Shown: positions 9,262-19,801 of the stretch, piece by piece | Layout: each line of letters opens with the position of its first letter | Position numbering within the stretch: the stretch's first letter is position 1 | From: Streptantibioticus silvisoli | Lineage (GTDB): Bacteria; Actinomycetota; Actinomycetes; Streptomycetales; Streptomycetaceae | Direction of reading: 5' to 3' | NCBI RefSeq assembly: GCF_027947535.2 | Contig: NZ_JAAGKO020000003.1 | Coordinates: forward strand, 62,001 to 126,000 | Length of the DNA stretch: 64,000 bases | Notes under the pieces: model-generated | Seen by the model: only the letters and a program-made list of their open reading frames with translations | Database searches by the model: none | What the model was told of the DNA's origin: nothing | Made by a program: the position numbers and the translations under genes

Positions 9262-10902
9262 TCAGCCCAGACGCAGCAACTCCCGCAGCACCCGCGTCAG
9301 TTCCTCCTCCGGATCGGGTACCGCGCCGGAAGCGCGCCAGGCGACGAAGCCGTCCGGGCGTACCAGGACCGCGCCGTCGGCCGCCGTACCGTGGGCGGCG
9401 GCCCAGTCGGCGCCGTCCTGCGGGGTGAGGTCGGCGTGCGGGCCGGTGCCGAGGCGGTGGGCGTCCAGCGGTACCGACAGGCGTTCGGCCACCGCGCGGG
9501 CGGCGGTCTGCCAGGCGGCGCCGGCCTCGCCGTCGCCGGACAGCAGCACCAGGGAACGTTCGTACAGGTCGAGCGTGGAGCGCCGCTCGCCCTGCCGCGC
9601 GGCGGTCAGCCACAGGTGCGGGGCGCGGCCGCCGGGCTCGCCGGTCGGCTCGAAGTCCTGCGGGACGACCGGGCCGTCCGGGTCGGCGCCAAGCACCGCG
9701 CCGCGCGGGTAGCGGTAGCCGAGGGCGACGACCAGCACGCCCTTCTGCGGTCCGCCGCCGGCCGGCGGGGCGTAACCGGGGTGGCTGTGCTCGGCGGAGC
9801 GGGCCGAGGCGCGTTCGCTGGTGGCGACGGCGACCGGGCGGCGTTCGGCCTCGTAGGTCTCCAGCAGTTCGGGCCCGGCCCAGCCGTCGATGACCGCGGC
9901 GAGCTTCCAGGCGGCGTTGTGGGCGTCCTGGATGCCGGTGTTGGAGCCGAAGGCGCCGGTGGGCGACATCTCGTGGACCGCGTCGCCGGCCAGCAGCACC
10001 CGGCCGTCGGCGTACCGGTCGGCGACGCGTTCGGCGGCCCGCCAGGGGGCCTTGCCGGTGATCATGACGTCCAGGTCCGGCACGCCGACGGCGGCGCGGA
10101 TGTGGGTGGCGCAGCGCTCGTCGGTGAACTCCTCCAGGGTCTCGCCGTCCTCGGGTTTCCAGGGGGCGTGGAAGACCCAGTTCTCCTGGTTGTCGACCGG
10201 CAGCAGTACGCCGCCGGCGTCCGGGTCGGTCAGGTAGCAGGCGATGAAACGCCGGTCGCCGACCGCTTCGGCGAGCCGTTTGGCCCGGAAGGTGATGGAG
10301 ACGTTGGCGAACAGCTCGCCGCGGCCGGACTGGCCGATGTCCAGGGCGCGGCGCACCGAGCTGCGCGGTCCGTCGGCGGCCAGCAGGTAGCCGGCCCGTA
10401 CCTCGCGCCGCTCGCCGGTGGCCCGGTCGAGCAGCGTGGCGGTGACGCCGTCGCGGTCCTGGGTGAACGAGACCAGCTCGGTGTTGAAGCGGATGTCGCC
10501 GCCGAGCCGGCGGGCGCAGCCCAGCAGCACCGGCTCCAGGTCGTTCTGGCTGCACAGGCACCAGCCGGACGGGCTGATGGCCTCCAGGCGGCCGCCGGGG
10601 CTGATCCGGCGGAAGAGCCAGTGCGCGTCGTCGCCGGTGAGCGAGCCGGCCTGGAGGATGCCGTGGTTGTCGGCCAGCACCGAGGCGGCCTGGCGGATCA
10701 GCGGTTCGGCGCCGGCCGCGCGGTACAGCTCCATGGTGCGCAGGTTGTTGCCCCGGCCGCGGGGGTGGCTGGAGGTGTCGGGGTGCTTCTCGACCAGCGT
10801 GTGCCGGATACCGAGGCGGCCCAGGAAGAGTGAGGCGGACAGGCCGACGAGCGACCCTCCGACGATGAGGACCGGAACCCGGTCATCGGCCGTGGAAGTC
10901 AT
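9262..10902 (-). CDS. FAD-dependent polyketide hydroxylase (WhiE VIII-like)
   Basis: Aromatic-ring hydroxylase of the PheA/TfdB-type flavoprotein monooxygenases, about 546 residues. It has the FAD-binding VPVLIVGGSLVGLSASLFLG at the N-terminus, the DG motif LLAADGPRSSVRR, and the GD motif VLLAGDAVHEMSPTGAFG near 305, followed by NTGIQDAHNAAWKL. The C-terminal thioredoxin-like part is typical. It is divergent from the minimal polyketide synthase operon, the arrangement of whiE ORF VIII in S. coelicolor, so it most likely tailors the spore-pigment polyketide late in sporulation. The start is uncertain: no clear ribosome site precedes ATG 10902, ATG 10914, ATG 10944 or GTG 10947. The first puts the flavin motif nearest the N-terminus. 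Confidence 0.88.
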   Translation of the reverse strand: MTSTADDRVPVLIVGGSLVGLSASLFLGRLGIRHTLVEKHPDTSSHPRGRGNNLRTMELYRAAGAEPLIRQAASVLADNHGILQAGSLTGDDAHWLFRRISPGGRLEAISPSGWCLCSQNDLEPVLLGCARRLGGDIRFNTELVSFTQDRDGVTATLLDRATGERREVRAGYLLAADGPRSSVRRALDIGQSGRGELFANVSITFRAKRLAEAVGDRRFIACYLTDPDAGGVLLPVDNQENWVFHAPWKPEDGETLEEFTDERCATHIRAAVGVPDLDVMITGKAPWRAAERVADRYADGRVLLAGDAVHEMSPTGAFGSNTGIQDAHNAAWKLAAVIDGWAGPELLETYEAERRPVAVATSERASARSAEHSHPGYAPPAGGGPQKGVLVVALGYRYPRGAVLGADPDGPVVPQDFEPTGEPGGRAPHLWLTAARQGERRSTLDLYERSLVLLSGDGEAGAAWQTAARAVAERLSVPLDAHRLGTGPHADLTPQDGADWAAAHGTAADGAVLVRPDGFVAWRASGAVPDPEEELTRVLRELLRLG

Positions 10903-11042
10903 GGCTGGCTTCATAGCCGGATTGAGGGCCCAATTGCCGCTCATCACTCTATTGGATCACAAATCTCGCACCGGACGGCCGTCGCGGAGACGATCAGTCA
11001 CGGACCTCGGGGTCGATCTCGCTCTCGAAGGAGAGGTGGAAC
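10903..11042. promoter_or_regulatory. Divergent spore-pigment promoter region
   Basis: Short gap between the divergent hydroxylase and the seven-gene pigment operon. It contains the least GC-rich stretch of the cluster (around 10930-10970; CACTCTATTGGATCACAAATC). In S. coelicolor the whiE promoters lie in the matching gap and one depends on the late sporulation factor sigma-F. No specific hexamers can be assigned from sequence alone. Confidence 0.5.
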
Positions 11043-12143
11043 ATGACACCGCTGGCCGAAAAGGTCTCGCAATCCGCTCTCGACGGCTCCCGGCTTCGCG
11101 TCGTGCTGCAGCTGGAGGTCGAGGACGGGGCCGAGCAGCGGTTCCTCGACGCGTACGACCAGATGTGCCGCCGGGTCGCCGCGGTACCCGGTCACATCAG
11201 CGACCAGCTGTGCCAGTCGATCGAGAACCCGTCCCAGTGGCTGCTGACCAGTGAGTGGGAGAGCGCGCTGCCCTTCCTGTCCTGGGTCGACAGCCCGGCC
11301 CACCTGGAGATGGTCGGGCCGTGGCACGGGTGTGTGCGCGACACCCGCTCGATGCGGTTCGCGGTGCTGCGGGAGACCGGCAATCCCCGCGGGACCACGG
11401 GCAAGTTGCAGGCCGGCGCCCGGATGGGCGACGGCATCGTGCGGCACGCCATCACCTTCACCGTCAAACCCGGCAGCGAGGAGAAGGTGGCGGGCATCCT
11501 GGCCGGCTACACCTCGCCGCGGGCCCGGGTCGACGACACCACGCGGCTGCGCCGCACCTCGCTGTTCATGCACGGCAACCGGGTCGTGCGGGCGGTGGAG
11601 GTGGAGGGCGAACTGGTCCGGGCGCTGCGGCACGTGGCGATGCAACCGGAGGTGCGGGCGGTCGAGGAGGCCATCAACCCGTACCTGGAACAGGAGCGTG
11701 ATCTGAGCGACCCTCGGTCGGCACGGGATTTCTTCGCTCGCGCGGCCTTGCCCGCGGTCCACCATGTGGGCCCACGGCAACCCATGGGAGAAGTGATCCG
11801 GCACGCGCTGCACTACCCGGTCAAGCCCGGCTGCGGGCAGGCCGTCGCCAAGCTGCTCGCCCGGATGGACGAGCGGGCGGTCGGTGACGCGGACGGGCCG
11901 GTGGCCAGCAGCACCGTCTTCCTGCGGGAGGACACCGTGGTGCGGCTGGTGGACCTGCGCCGGCCGCTGGACCAGGTGCCGCTGGCCGCGATCGGGGTGC
12001 CGGACGCCCGCAAGGCCGCCGTGCTGGCCCGGCTGCTGCGGCTGGAGGACGGCGAACCGCCGCTGGCCGAGGCCGGCGTCAAACGGTTCCTGGCCGACTG
12101 CGACATGCGGCTGGTCACCGACCGCCAGGCGTCCGGGGCCTGA
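11043..12143 (+). CDS. WhiE ORF I-like protein (SchA/CurD type)
   Basis: First gene of the pigment operon, 366 residues, of the SchA/CurD/WhiE I family whose exact biochemical role is unproven. It shows two or three copies of a ferredoxin-like barrel of the antibiotic-biosynthesis-monooxygenase type: RVVLQLEVEDGAEQRFLDAY, then HAITFTVKPGSEEKVAGIL and HALHYPVKPGCGQAVAKLL, each followed by a strand-rich half. The start is well set by AAGGAGAGG before the ATG. A separate 144-bp gap follows before the cupin gene, which has its own strong ribosome site. Confidence 0.85.
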   Translation: MTPLAEKVSQSALDGSRLRVVLQLEVEDGAEQRFLDAYDQMCRRVAAVPGHISDQLCQSIENPSQWLLTSEWESALPFLSWVDSPAHLEMVGPWHGCVRDTRSMRFAVLRETGNPRGTTGKLQAGARMGDGIVRHAITFTVKPGSEEKVAGILAGYTSPRARVDDTTRLRRTSLFMHGNRVVRAVEVEGELVRALRHVAMQPEVRAVEEAINPYLEQERDLSDPRSARDFFARAALPAVHHVGPRQPMGEVIRHALHYPVKPGCGQAVAKLLARMDERAVGDADGPVASSTVFLREDTVVRLVDLRRPLDQVPLAAIGVPDARKAAVLARLLRLEDGEPPLAEAGVKRFLADCDMRLVTDRQASGA

Positions 12144-12287
12144 CCCGCCGCCGCGACCGGTTCGCCGGTCACCCGGTTCCGGCCGCCCCCGCGGCGGCCG
12201 GAACCGGACCCCCGCCGGGAGCCGGCACGGACCCGACGCACCACGACAGCGGGCGCCGTCCCGTCCCCACCGCTGAAGGAGCCGAGC

Positions 12288-12767
12288 ATGACCGTCACTC
12301 CCCCCGTCACCCCCCGCGTCGTCGACCTGGACTCCGCCGCGCCCAACCGGCGCCGCGGCGGCGACCTGCGGGCCATGCTGACCCCTGCCGCGGTCGGCGC
12401 CACCAGCGGCTTCATGGGCCTGGCGCTCATCGAGGCGGGCGACCGAATAGCGGAGCACTACCACCCGTACTCCGAGGAGTTCGTGTTCGTGGTCTGCGGC
12501 GCGCTGGAGGTCGACCTCGACGGCGTCACCCGTGAGCTCCACCCCGACCAGGGGCTGATGATCCCGGCGTTCGTGCGCCACCGCTTCCGCAACGTCGGCG
12601 ACACGCAGGCCCGCATGGTCTTCCACTGCGGTCCGCTGGCCCCGCGCCCGGAGCTGGGCCACGTCGACACCGAGGAGACCGAGGGGCCAGGCCAGGTGCG
12701 GGGCGCCGGCCTCAGCCGGGGCCCGGCGGGCGCGGGAGGCGCCCACGACCGGGGCGGCGCCCGATGA
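12288..12767 (+). CDS. Cupin protein, WhiE ORF II-like
   Basis: 159-residue single cupin domain protein. The metal-binding cupin motif is clear: [17 protein letters not shown] (His, His, Glu) and the second motif [20 protein letters not shown]. WhiE II-type cupins sit next to spore-pigment and some angucycline synthases and are thought to help early cyclisation or product release. The C-terminal 30 residues are Gly/Ala-rich and probably disordered. The ATG is preceded by AAGGAG; its stop overlaps the KS-alpha ATG, so levels of the two are linked. Confidence 0.88.
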   Translation: MTVTPPVTPRVVDLDSAAPNRRRGGDLRAMLTPAAVGATSGFMGLALIEAGDRIAEHYHPYSEEFVFVVCGALEVDLDGVTRELHPDQGLMIPAFVRHRFRNVGDTQARMVFHCGPLAPRPELGHVDTEETEGPGQVRGAGLSRGPAGAGGAHDRGGAR

Positions 12768-14032
12768 CGCGCCGGGTGGCGGTGACCGGCGTCGGGGTCG
12801 TGGCGCCGGGCGGGGTCGGGGTGCCCGCGTTCTGGGACATGCTGACGGCCGGCCGCACGGCGACCCGCGGCATCACCTTGTTCGACCCGGCGGGTTTCCG
12901 GTCCCGGATCGCGGCCGAGTGCGACTTCGAACCGCTGGCCTGCGGGCTGAGCGTGCAGGACGGTGAACGGGCCGACCGCTACGTGCAGTTCGCCCTGGTG
13001 GCGGCGGCCGAGGCGATCGCGGACTGCGGGCTGGACCTGGCCGTGCAGGACCCGTGGCGGATCGGGGTGTCACTGGGCACCGCGGTCGGCGGCACCACCC
13101 GGCTGGAGCGCGACTACCAGCTGGTCAGCGCGGGCGGCGAGCGCTGGGACGTCGACCACCGGCAGGCCGGGCAGCACCTGCACCGGGCGTTCGCGCCCAG
13201 CGCGCTGGCCTCCGAGGTCGCCGAACGCTACGGCGCCCGCGGCCCGGTGCAGACGGTCTCCACCGGCTGCACCTCGGGACTGGACGCCATCGGCTACGCC
13301 TTCCACGCCATCGAGGAGGGCCGCGCCGACGTCCTGCTGGCCGGCGCGTCGGACTCGCCGATCTCGCCGATCACGGTGGCCTGCTTCGACGCCATCAAGG
13401 CCACCTCCGCCAGCAACGACGACCCCGAGCACGCCTCCAAGCCGTTCGACCTGCGGCGCGACGGGTTCGTGATGGGCGAGGGCGGCGCGGTGGTGGTGCT
13501 GGAGGAGCTGGAGCACGCCCGGGCCCGCGGCGCCACCGTGTACTGCGAGATCGCCGGCTACGCCACGTTCGGCAACGCCTACCACATGACCGGCCTGACC
13601 AAGGAGGGGCTGGAGATGTCGGAGGCGATCGACCGGGCGCTGGAACACGCCCGGCTCGACCCGTCGGCCATCGACTACGTCAACGCGCACGGCTCGGGCA
13701 CCAAGCAGAACGACCGGCACGAGACGGCGGCGGTCAAGCGGTCGCTGGGTGAGCACGCCTACGCGATCCCGATGAGTTCCATCAAGTCGATGGTGGGCCA
13801 CTCGCTGGGCGCGATCGGCGCCATCGAGGTGGTGGCCTGCGTCCTGGCGCTGGCCCACGGCGTGGTGCCGCCGACCGCCAACTACGAGGTGCCCGACCCG
13901 GAGTGCGATCTGGACTACGTGCCGCGTACCGCCCGGCAGCTGGCGCTGCGGTCGGTGCTGTCGGTGGGCAGCGGCTTCGGCGGGTTCCAGTCGGCCGTCG
14001 TCCTCAACCGCGGCGAGGGGAGCCTGCGATGA
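12764..14032 (+). CDS. Ketosynthase alpha of the spore-pigment type II PKS
   Basis: 422-residue beta-ketoacyl synthase subunit that condenses malonyl units on the ACP. It contains the active-site Cys169 in [10 protein letters not shown], and the two catalytic histidines in [13 protein letters not shown] (about 309) and [13 protein letters not shown] (about 345). The N-terminus [15 protein letters not shown] and the C-terminus [15 protein letters not shown] are standard. It overlaps both neighbours by ATGA. With the next gene it forms the chain-building heterodimer. The cupin/KS/CLF/ACP/aromatase/cyclase order is the one of whiE and its relatives and not of the antibiotic clusters. Confidence 0.95.
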   Translation: MTRRVAVTGVGVVAPGGVGVPAFWDMLTAGRTATRGITLFDPAGFRSRIAAECDFEPLACGLSVQDGERADRYVQFALVAAAEAIADCGLDLAVQDPWRIGVSLGTAVGGTTRLERDYQLVSAGGERWDVDHRQAGQHLHRAFAPSALASEVAERYGARGPVQTVSTGCTSGLDAIGYAFHAIEEGRADVLLAGASDSPISPITVACFDAIKATSASNDDPEHASKPFDLRRDGFVMGEGGAVVVLEELEHARARGATVYCEIAGYATFGNAYHMTGLTKEGLEMSEAIDRALEHARLDPSAIDYVNAHGSGTKQNDRHETAAVKRSLGEHAYAIPMSSIKSMVGHSLGAIGAIEVVACVLALAHGVVPPTANYEVPDPECDLDYVPRTARQLALRSVLSVGSGFGGFQSAVVLNRGEGSLR

Positions 14033-15252
14033 CCCGCGAGACGGTGATCACCGGTATCGGTGTGGTGGCGCCGAACGGCATCGGCGCCGAGGCGTTCTGG
14101 AAGTCGACGTCCGAGGGCATCAGCGTCCTGGACCGCATCAGCCGCGAGGGCTTCGAGGGGCTGCCGCTGCGGGTGGCCGGCGAGGTGCGCGGGTTCGACG
14201 CCGCGTCGGTGATCGAGGAGCGGTTCCTGGTGCAGACCGACCGGTTCACGCACTTCGCGATGGCCGCCGCCGACCTGGCGCTGGCCGACTCCGGGCTGCG
14301 GGCCGACCCCGGCTCCCCGTTCGGGGTGGGCGTGGTGACGGCGGCCGGCTCCGGCGGCGGCGAGTTCGGCCAGCGCGAGCTGCAACGCCTGTGGGGCCAG
14401 GGGCCGCGCTACGTCGGCCCGTACCAGTCGATCGCCTGGTTCTACGCGGCCAGCACCGGCCAGATCTCCATCCGCGGCGGCTTCAAGGGGCCGTGCGGTG
14501 TGGTGGCCAGCGACGAGGCCGGCGGGCTGGACGCCATCGCGCACGCCCGCGGCAACGTCCGGCGCGGCACCGACGCGGTCGTGGTCGGCGCGGCGGAGGC
14601 ACCGCTCGCGCCGTACTCCGGGGTGTGCCAGCTGGGCTACGCCGAGCTGAGCCTGGTCGGCGAACCCGACGACGCCTACCTGCCGTTCACCACCAGCGCC
14701 CGCGGGTTCGTGCCCGCCGAGGGCGGCGCGATGCTGGTGGTGGAGGAGGCGCGGCACGCCGAGCGGCGCGGCGCCGGGATCCGGGCGGTGATCGCCGGGC
14801 AGGCGGCCACCTTCACCGGCGCGTCCCGCTGGCAGGACTCCCGCGAGGGCCTGGCCCGGGCCATCACCGGCGCGCTGGCCGACGCCGGGCTGTCACCGGC
14901 CGACGTCGACGTGGTGTTCGCCGACGCGATGGGCACCGTCGAGGCCGACCGGGCCGAGGCGCTGGCGCTGGCCGACGCGCTGGGCCGGTACGCCGGCCGG
15001 GTGCCGGTGACCGCGCCGAAGACCGGGACCGGCCGGGCGTACTGCGGTGCGCCGCTGCTGGACACCGCCGCGGCGGTGCTCGCCATCGAGCACGGCCTGG
15101 TGCCGCCGACGCCGCACGTCACCGACATCGCCCACGACCTGGACCTGGTCACCGGCCGGCCGCGCCCGGCGCGGCTGCGCACGGCGCTGGTCCTCAGCCG
15201 GGGGCTGATGGGTTCGAACTCGGCGCTGGTCGTCACCGCGCCACGTTCCTGA
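14029..15252 (+). CDS. Ketosynthase beta (chain length factor)
   Basis: 407-residue partner of KS-alpha that sets chain length (about 24 carbons for known WhiE systems). The position of the active-site Cys is taken by Glu in [16 protein letters not shown]; most chain length factors carry Gln there. The rest of the thiolase fold is intact ([15 protein letters not shown] at the start, [14 protein letters not shown] at the end). The start is the ATG that overlaps the KS-alpha stop. Malonyl-CoA:ACP transferase is not encoded here and is presumably supplied by fatty acid synthesis. Confidence 0.93.
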   Translation: MTRETVITGIGVVAPNGIGAEAFWKSTSEGISVLDRISREGFEGLPLRVAGEVRGFDAASVIEERFLVQTDRFTHFAMAAADLALADSGLRADPGSPFGVGVVTAAGSGGGEFGQRELQRLWGQGPRYVGPYQSIAWFYAASTGQISIRGGFKGPCGVVASDEAGGLDAIAHARGNVRRGTDAVVVGAAEAPLAPYSGVCQLGYAELSLVGEPDDAYLPFTTSARGFVPAEGGAMLVVEEARHAERRGAGIRAVIAGQAATFTGASRWQDSREGLARAITGALADAGLSPADVDVVFADAMGTVEADRAEALALADALGRYAGRVPVTAPKTGTGRAYCGAPLLDTAAAVLAIEHGLVPPTPHVTDIAHDLDLVTGRPRPARLRTALVLSRGLMGSNSALVVTAPRS

Positions 15253-15287
15253 CCGCCAGGCCGGGAACCCAGCCGAAAGGAAGCACT

Positions 15288-16436
<1,149 letters not shown>

Positions 16437-16453
16437 CCCGGCCGCCGAGCGCG

Positions 16454-16500
16454 ACGGGAGAGGGGCCCGGCCGGATCGCACCGGCCGGGCCCCTCCCGTT
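16454..16500. terminator. Bidirectional hairpin between cyclase and O-methyltransferase genes
   Basis: Long inverted repeat: ACGGGAGAGGGGCCCGGCC pairs with GGCCGGGCCCCTCCCGT (one extra base in one arm), loop ATCGCA flanked by further G-C pairs. It sits between convergent stops, so it can serve both strands. Confidence 0.85.
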
Positions 16501-16536
16501 CGTGGTCCGCGCCCGCCTTCCGGTGCGGGTTCGCGG

Positions 16537-17601
16537 TCAGGCCGGCACGGTGGCCAGCAGCGCGTGCAGGTAAGCGTTGACCGGCCGGACGTCGCCGACC
16601 AGCAGGCCGGCCTCGTTCATCAGGGCGGTCATGGTGGCCTCGGTGTGCTTCTGGCCGCCGACGTTGAGCAGCAGCATCAGGTCCATGGCGGTGGTGAACC
16701 GCAGGGAGGGCGTGTCGTCGACGAGGTTTTCGATGACGACGACGCGGGCGCCGGGTCCGGCCGCGTCCACGACGTTGCGCAGGGTGCGGCGGGTGGACTC
16801 GTCGTCCCACTCCAGGATGTTCTTGATGACGTACAGGTCGGCGGCGACCGGGACGGCCTGACGGCAGTCGCCGGGCAGCAGGCGGGCCCGGTCGGCGAGC
16901 GGGCCGCCGTCGCGCAGCCGGGGGTCGGCGCCGGCCACGACCTTGGGCAGGTCGAGCAGCGTGCCGCGCACCCGGGGGTGCTTCTCCAGCAGCGCGGCCA
17001 GTACGTGGCCCTGGCCGCCGCCGATGTCGACGACCTCCTCGACCCCGGTCAGGTCGAGGGCGGCGGCGACGTCCCTGGCGGACTGGCGGCTGGAGTGGGT
17101 CATGGCCCGGTCGAAGACCCGGGCGCTGTCGGCGGCGTCGGTGTGCAGGTAGTCGAAGAACTCCTTGCCGTACAGCTCGGGGAAGACGGTGCGCCCGGAG
17201 CGCACCGCCTCGTCGAGCCGGGGCCAGGCGTCCCAGGTCCACGGTTCGGTGCACCACAGCGCGACGTAGTGGAGGCTGTCGGGGGCCTCCTCGCGCAGCA
17301 TGCGGGACATGTCGGTGTGCCGGAAGCGGCCGTCGGGCAGCTCGTCGAAGACGCCGTAGGACGACAGGGCCCGCAGCAGGCGGCCCAGCGGGCGCGGTTC
17401 GCAGCCGACGGCGGCGGCGAGGTCCTCGACGGTGACCGGTCCCTCGGCGAGCGCGTCGGCCACCCCGAGGCGGACGGCGGCGCGCACCGCGGCGGCGCAC
17501 GCGGCGCCGAAGACCAGTTCGCGCAGCCGCATCGCGCTCTGCGGCGCGGCGGGGGCCGGGGCGGGGGTCGGGGCCGGGGCGGGCAGCTGGGTGTCGGTCA
17601 T
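16537..17601 (-). CDS. SAM-dependent O-methyltransferase
   Basis: 354-residue class I methyltransferase of the type that methylates hydroxyls of aromatic polyketides. An N-terminal dimerisation/winged-helix part (RLGVADALAEGPVTVEDLAA, LGRLLRALSSYGVFDE) is followed by the SAM motif VVDIGGGQGHVLAALL near 185-200 and the later LYVIKNILEWDD region. A Pro/Ala-rich stretch precedes the fold. Start: GGAAGG lies 8 bases before ATG 17601, favouring it over the GTG at 17610. That ATG overlaps the stop of the beta-helix gene (ATGA), so the two are co-translated. It faces the pigment operon; by position it may modify the pigment, which is an inference. Confidence 0.85.
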   Translation of the reverse strand: MTDTQLPAPAPTPAPAPAAPQSAMRLRELVFGAACAAAVRAAVRLGVADALAEGPVTVEDLAAAVGCEPRPLGRLLRALSSYGVFDELPDGRFRHTDMSRMLREEAPDSLHYVALWCTEPWTWDAWPRLDEAVRSGRTVFPELYGKEFFDYLHTDAADSARVFDRAMTHSSRQSARDVAAALDLTGVEEVVDIGGGQGHVLAALLEKHPRVRGTLLDLPKVVAGADPRLRDGGPLADRARLLPGDCRQAVPVAADLYVIKNILEWDDESTRRTLRNVVDAAGPGARVVVIENLVDDTPSLRFTTAMDLMLLLNVGGQKHTEATMTALMNEAGLLVGDVRPVNAYLHALLATVPA

Positions 17602-18680
17602 CGGTCGCACCTTCCGGCGACGACGGGCGCCGCACTGCCGCAGGTGTTGGCCAGGAAGGTGTTGCCGGCGCCGTGGTCGCGCACGGCCAGGTCGGCCGGG
17701 GCGTTGCCGGTGGCGATGTTGCGGCTGACGGCGTTACGGGTGTCGTGCACCCCGACGTTGCTGTTGAACAGCACGACGCCGCCGGACATCGGCGAGGTGC
17801 CGGTGTTGTCGAGGATGGTGTTGCCGGTGACGCGCACGCCGTCGGTGCCGGTCAGCAGCACGCCGGTGCCCTGGATGAACGGCAGGCGGGCCGCGGCGGC
17901 GCAGTACTTGTTGTTGCCGACGATCTCGTTGTCGACGATGTCGAGGTCGCCCGCCCGCGGCACGTTCTCGTCGCCGATGACGAAGACCCCGCCGCAGTTG
18001 CCGGACACCAGGTTGCGCTCGACGGTGAGGTCGCGCAGCCGGCGGACGACGACGCCGAAGCGGTTGCCGGTCAGCCGGTTGGCGGTCACCCGGGTGCCGA
18101 GGGTGTCGGTGGCACCGCCCTCGGTGGAGACGGTGTTGGCGAGGAAGATTCCGGCCTGCCCGTTGTCGCGGGCGGTGTCGCCGCGGAAGACGCCCCGCAC
18201 GGAGCGTTCCTGGCTGATGCCCTCCTCGCCGTTGTCGCGGGCGGTGACGCCGGTGACGGTGAGCCGGTCGGCGTAGGAGGCGTTCAGGCCGTTGGTCCGG
18301 AAGCCGCGCACGGTGAGGTTCTTGACGGTGACCCCGGCGGCGTTGTCGGTGGCCGTCCCGGTCACGCAGATGCCGTCGCCGGCGATGGCGCAGGCGTTCT
18401 GCGGCCCGCTGACGCCGGGCACGATGACGGTGTCGGGGCCGGTGCCGCGCAGGGTGACACCGGGGGTGGTGATGCGGACGCTGCCCGGATAGGTGCCCGC
18501 AAGTACGACGATCTCGTCACCCGGCCGGGCGCTGTCGACGGCGGCCTGGATGGACTGGCCGGCGGAGACCGTCCGCAGGTGGGGGAAGAGGGCGGTGGCC
18601 TGGGCGGCGGGGACGGCTGTCAGAGCGATGACGACGGTGGCCGCGACTGCCGCGGCGCCTTGGACCCGGCGTGTGGTCAT
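17598..18680 (-). CDS. Secreted right-handed parallel beta-helix protein
   Basis: 360-residue exported protein. The signal peptide MTTRRVQGAAAVAATVVIAL ends near residue 35. SAGQSIQAAVDSARPGDEI and VVLAGTYPGSV are the usual beginning of a pectate-lyase/NosD-like helix. Then come repeated strands such as VTVKNLTVRGFRTNGLN, LTVERNLVSGNCGGVFV and VRVTGNTILDNTG. No catalytic set of a pectin lyase could be assigned, so it may bind or shape a carbohydrate or be structural. It is the first gene of an operon with the O-methyltransferase, four bases overlapping. The start is ATG 18680, just before the signal peptide; the ~90 residues open upstream have poor codon bias. Confidence 0.82.
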   Translation of the reverse strand: MTTRRVQGAAAVAATVVIALTAVPAAQATALFPHLRTVSAGQSIQAAVDSARPGDEIVVLAGTYPGSVRITTPGVTLRGTGPDTVIVPGVSGPQNACAIAGDGICVTGTATDNAAGVTVKNLTVRGFRTNGLNASYADRLTVTGVTARDNGEEGISQERSVRGVFRGDTARDNGQAGIFLANTVSTEGGATDTLGTRVTANRLTGNRFGVVVRRLRDLTVERNLVSGNCGGVFVIGDENVPRAGDLDIVDNEIVGNNKYCAAAARLPFIQGTGVLLTGTDGVRVTGNTILDNTGTSPMSGGVVLFNSNVGVHDTRNAVSRNIATGNAPADLAVRDHGAGNTFLANTCGSAAPVVAGRCDR

Positions 18681-19032
18681 GCTGGACACCTGCTTTCCGG
18701 TGGCACACGAAGCCACCGAAAAAACGCTATGGGTGATCTTTTGCCCCGGCCACTCAGGCCGGGCAGACGGGTAACGGCCCGTCACGCGGCGCGGCGGAGG
18801 CCGGAGATACGGGGGTGGGGGTGCGGGGGGGCGCGGGTCCGGAGGCGCGGGGATGCTCGTGGCCGCGGCACGAGGTGCGGTGCGAGGCGCGGCACGAGGC
18901 GCCGTACGACGCGCGCGGCGGGCGGTCCCGAGGGGCGAAGCAGGCATGGTTGGGTGGTTTGTGAACCGGCATCAGGAGAAGTTCGCCGATACGAGTGGAC
19001 ATCCGGCCATGGGATCGGAATGCTCTGGTGCC
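18681..19032. other. Intergenic region between divergent genes
   Basis: 352 bp between the beta-helix gene and the following membrane-protein gene. The frame open from 18946 into the downstream gene has poor third-position bias up to ~19032 and is treated as leader. Bases 18700-18760 are relatively AT-rich (GAAAAAACGCTATGGGTGATC) and probably hold the promoter of the beta-helix operon. Confidence 0.45.
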
Positions 19033-19740
19033 ATGGCCGACTCTTTCCCGATCCCCACGCGGTCCGGCGTCGCACGCGAGCCGCTCGACCCGACCGCGGT
19101 GACGCCCGGGCCGCAGCCCGTCGACGTCTCGGAACGGGACGGACACCACGTCATCGTCGGCGAGGTGCTGAAGCCGGGACGGCACCGCGCGTTCCGGCCG
19201 CGCCGGAAGGTGGCGATCAGCGGAGCGGTGCTCTCGGCGGCGGGCGCGTTCGTCACGCTCGCGCTGATGATGGGTCACGGCGGCAGCACGGTCAGCGCCG
19301 CGCCGCGGGTCACCCCGAGCGCTCCGCTGCCCGACCTGCCGGACGAGCCGGCCGCCGCCCAGCACCCGGCGCACACCGCGCCGACCCCGCCGGCGCACAC
19401 CGCCGCACCGGTGGCCGCGCACACCCCGACCACCCCGCACACCGTCGCCCCGCCCGTGACGCGGGCACCGGCCGCGACCGCCCAGCAGCGGCTGGCGGCA
19501 GCCGCCGCCCAGATGCGGGCGCAGATACGCCAGGACAGCGCGCACGACGCGCAGGTGTGGGCGGCCGCGATGCGCGAGGCGGCGGCCCAGCAGCACGGCG
19601 GCCGGCAGCAGGCCGCGGCCCGCGCGTACGAGCGGCAGGCGGCCGAGCAGAGCCAGGCGGCGAACGCCGGCGCCGGCCGGTCCCACGGTCCGCGGCACGC
19701 CGGCGGCGGCTACGGAGGCCACGGGCGCGGCGGCCGCTGA
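19033..19740 (+). CDS. Hypothetical single-span membrane protein
   Basis: Not recognised. About 235 residues: a cytoplasmic N-terminus of ~58 residues ending in the basic RAFRPRRK, one membrane span near 60-80 (VAISGAVLSAAGAFVTLALM), a Pro/Thr/His-rich outer linker (100-150; several AHTAP-like units), then an Ala/Gln-rich helical stretch (AQQRLAAAAAQMRAQIRQ) and a Gly/His-rich end. Good codon bias starts at this ATG; an earlier in-frame ATG at 18946 would add 29 residues with poor codon bias. No ribosome site is evident for either. It stands alone, so its role cannot be inferred. Confidence 0.6.
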   Translation: MADSFPIPTRSGVAREPLDPTAVTPGPQPVDVSERDGHHVIVGEVLKPGRHRAFRPRRKVAISGAVLSAAGAFVTLALMMGHGGSTVSAAPRVTPSAPLPDLPDEPAAAQHPAHTAPTPPAHTAAPVAAHTPTTPHTVAPPVTRAPAATAQQRLAAAAAQMRAQIRQDSAHDAQVWAAAMREAAAQQHGGRQQAAARAYERQAAEQSQAANAGAGRSHGPRHAGGGYGGHGRGGR

Positions 19741-19801
19741 GGCACCGCCCCGGCGGGAAATTGCGGCGCACCGCACCACGGCGCGCTGTTACGGTCCGCG
19801 C

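Noticed and set aside
8399..10833. Long plus-strand frames across efeB and the pigment hydroxylase
   Set aside because: Arg/Ala/Gly-rich translations without motifs, opposite or out of frame to two genes with clear families.
18853..19032. Extended N-terminus of the hypothetical membrane protein
   Set aside because: Third codon positions there lack the strong G/C bias of the rest of the gene, and the translation has no recognisable feature.
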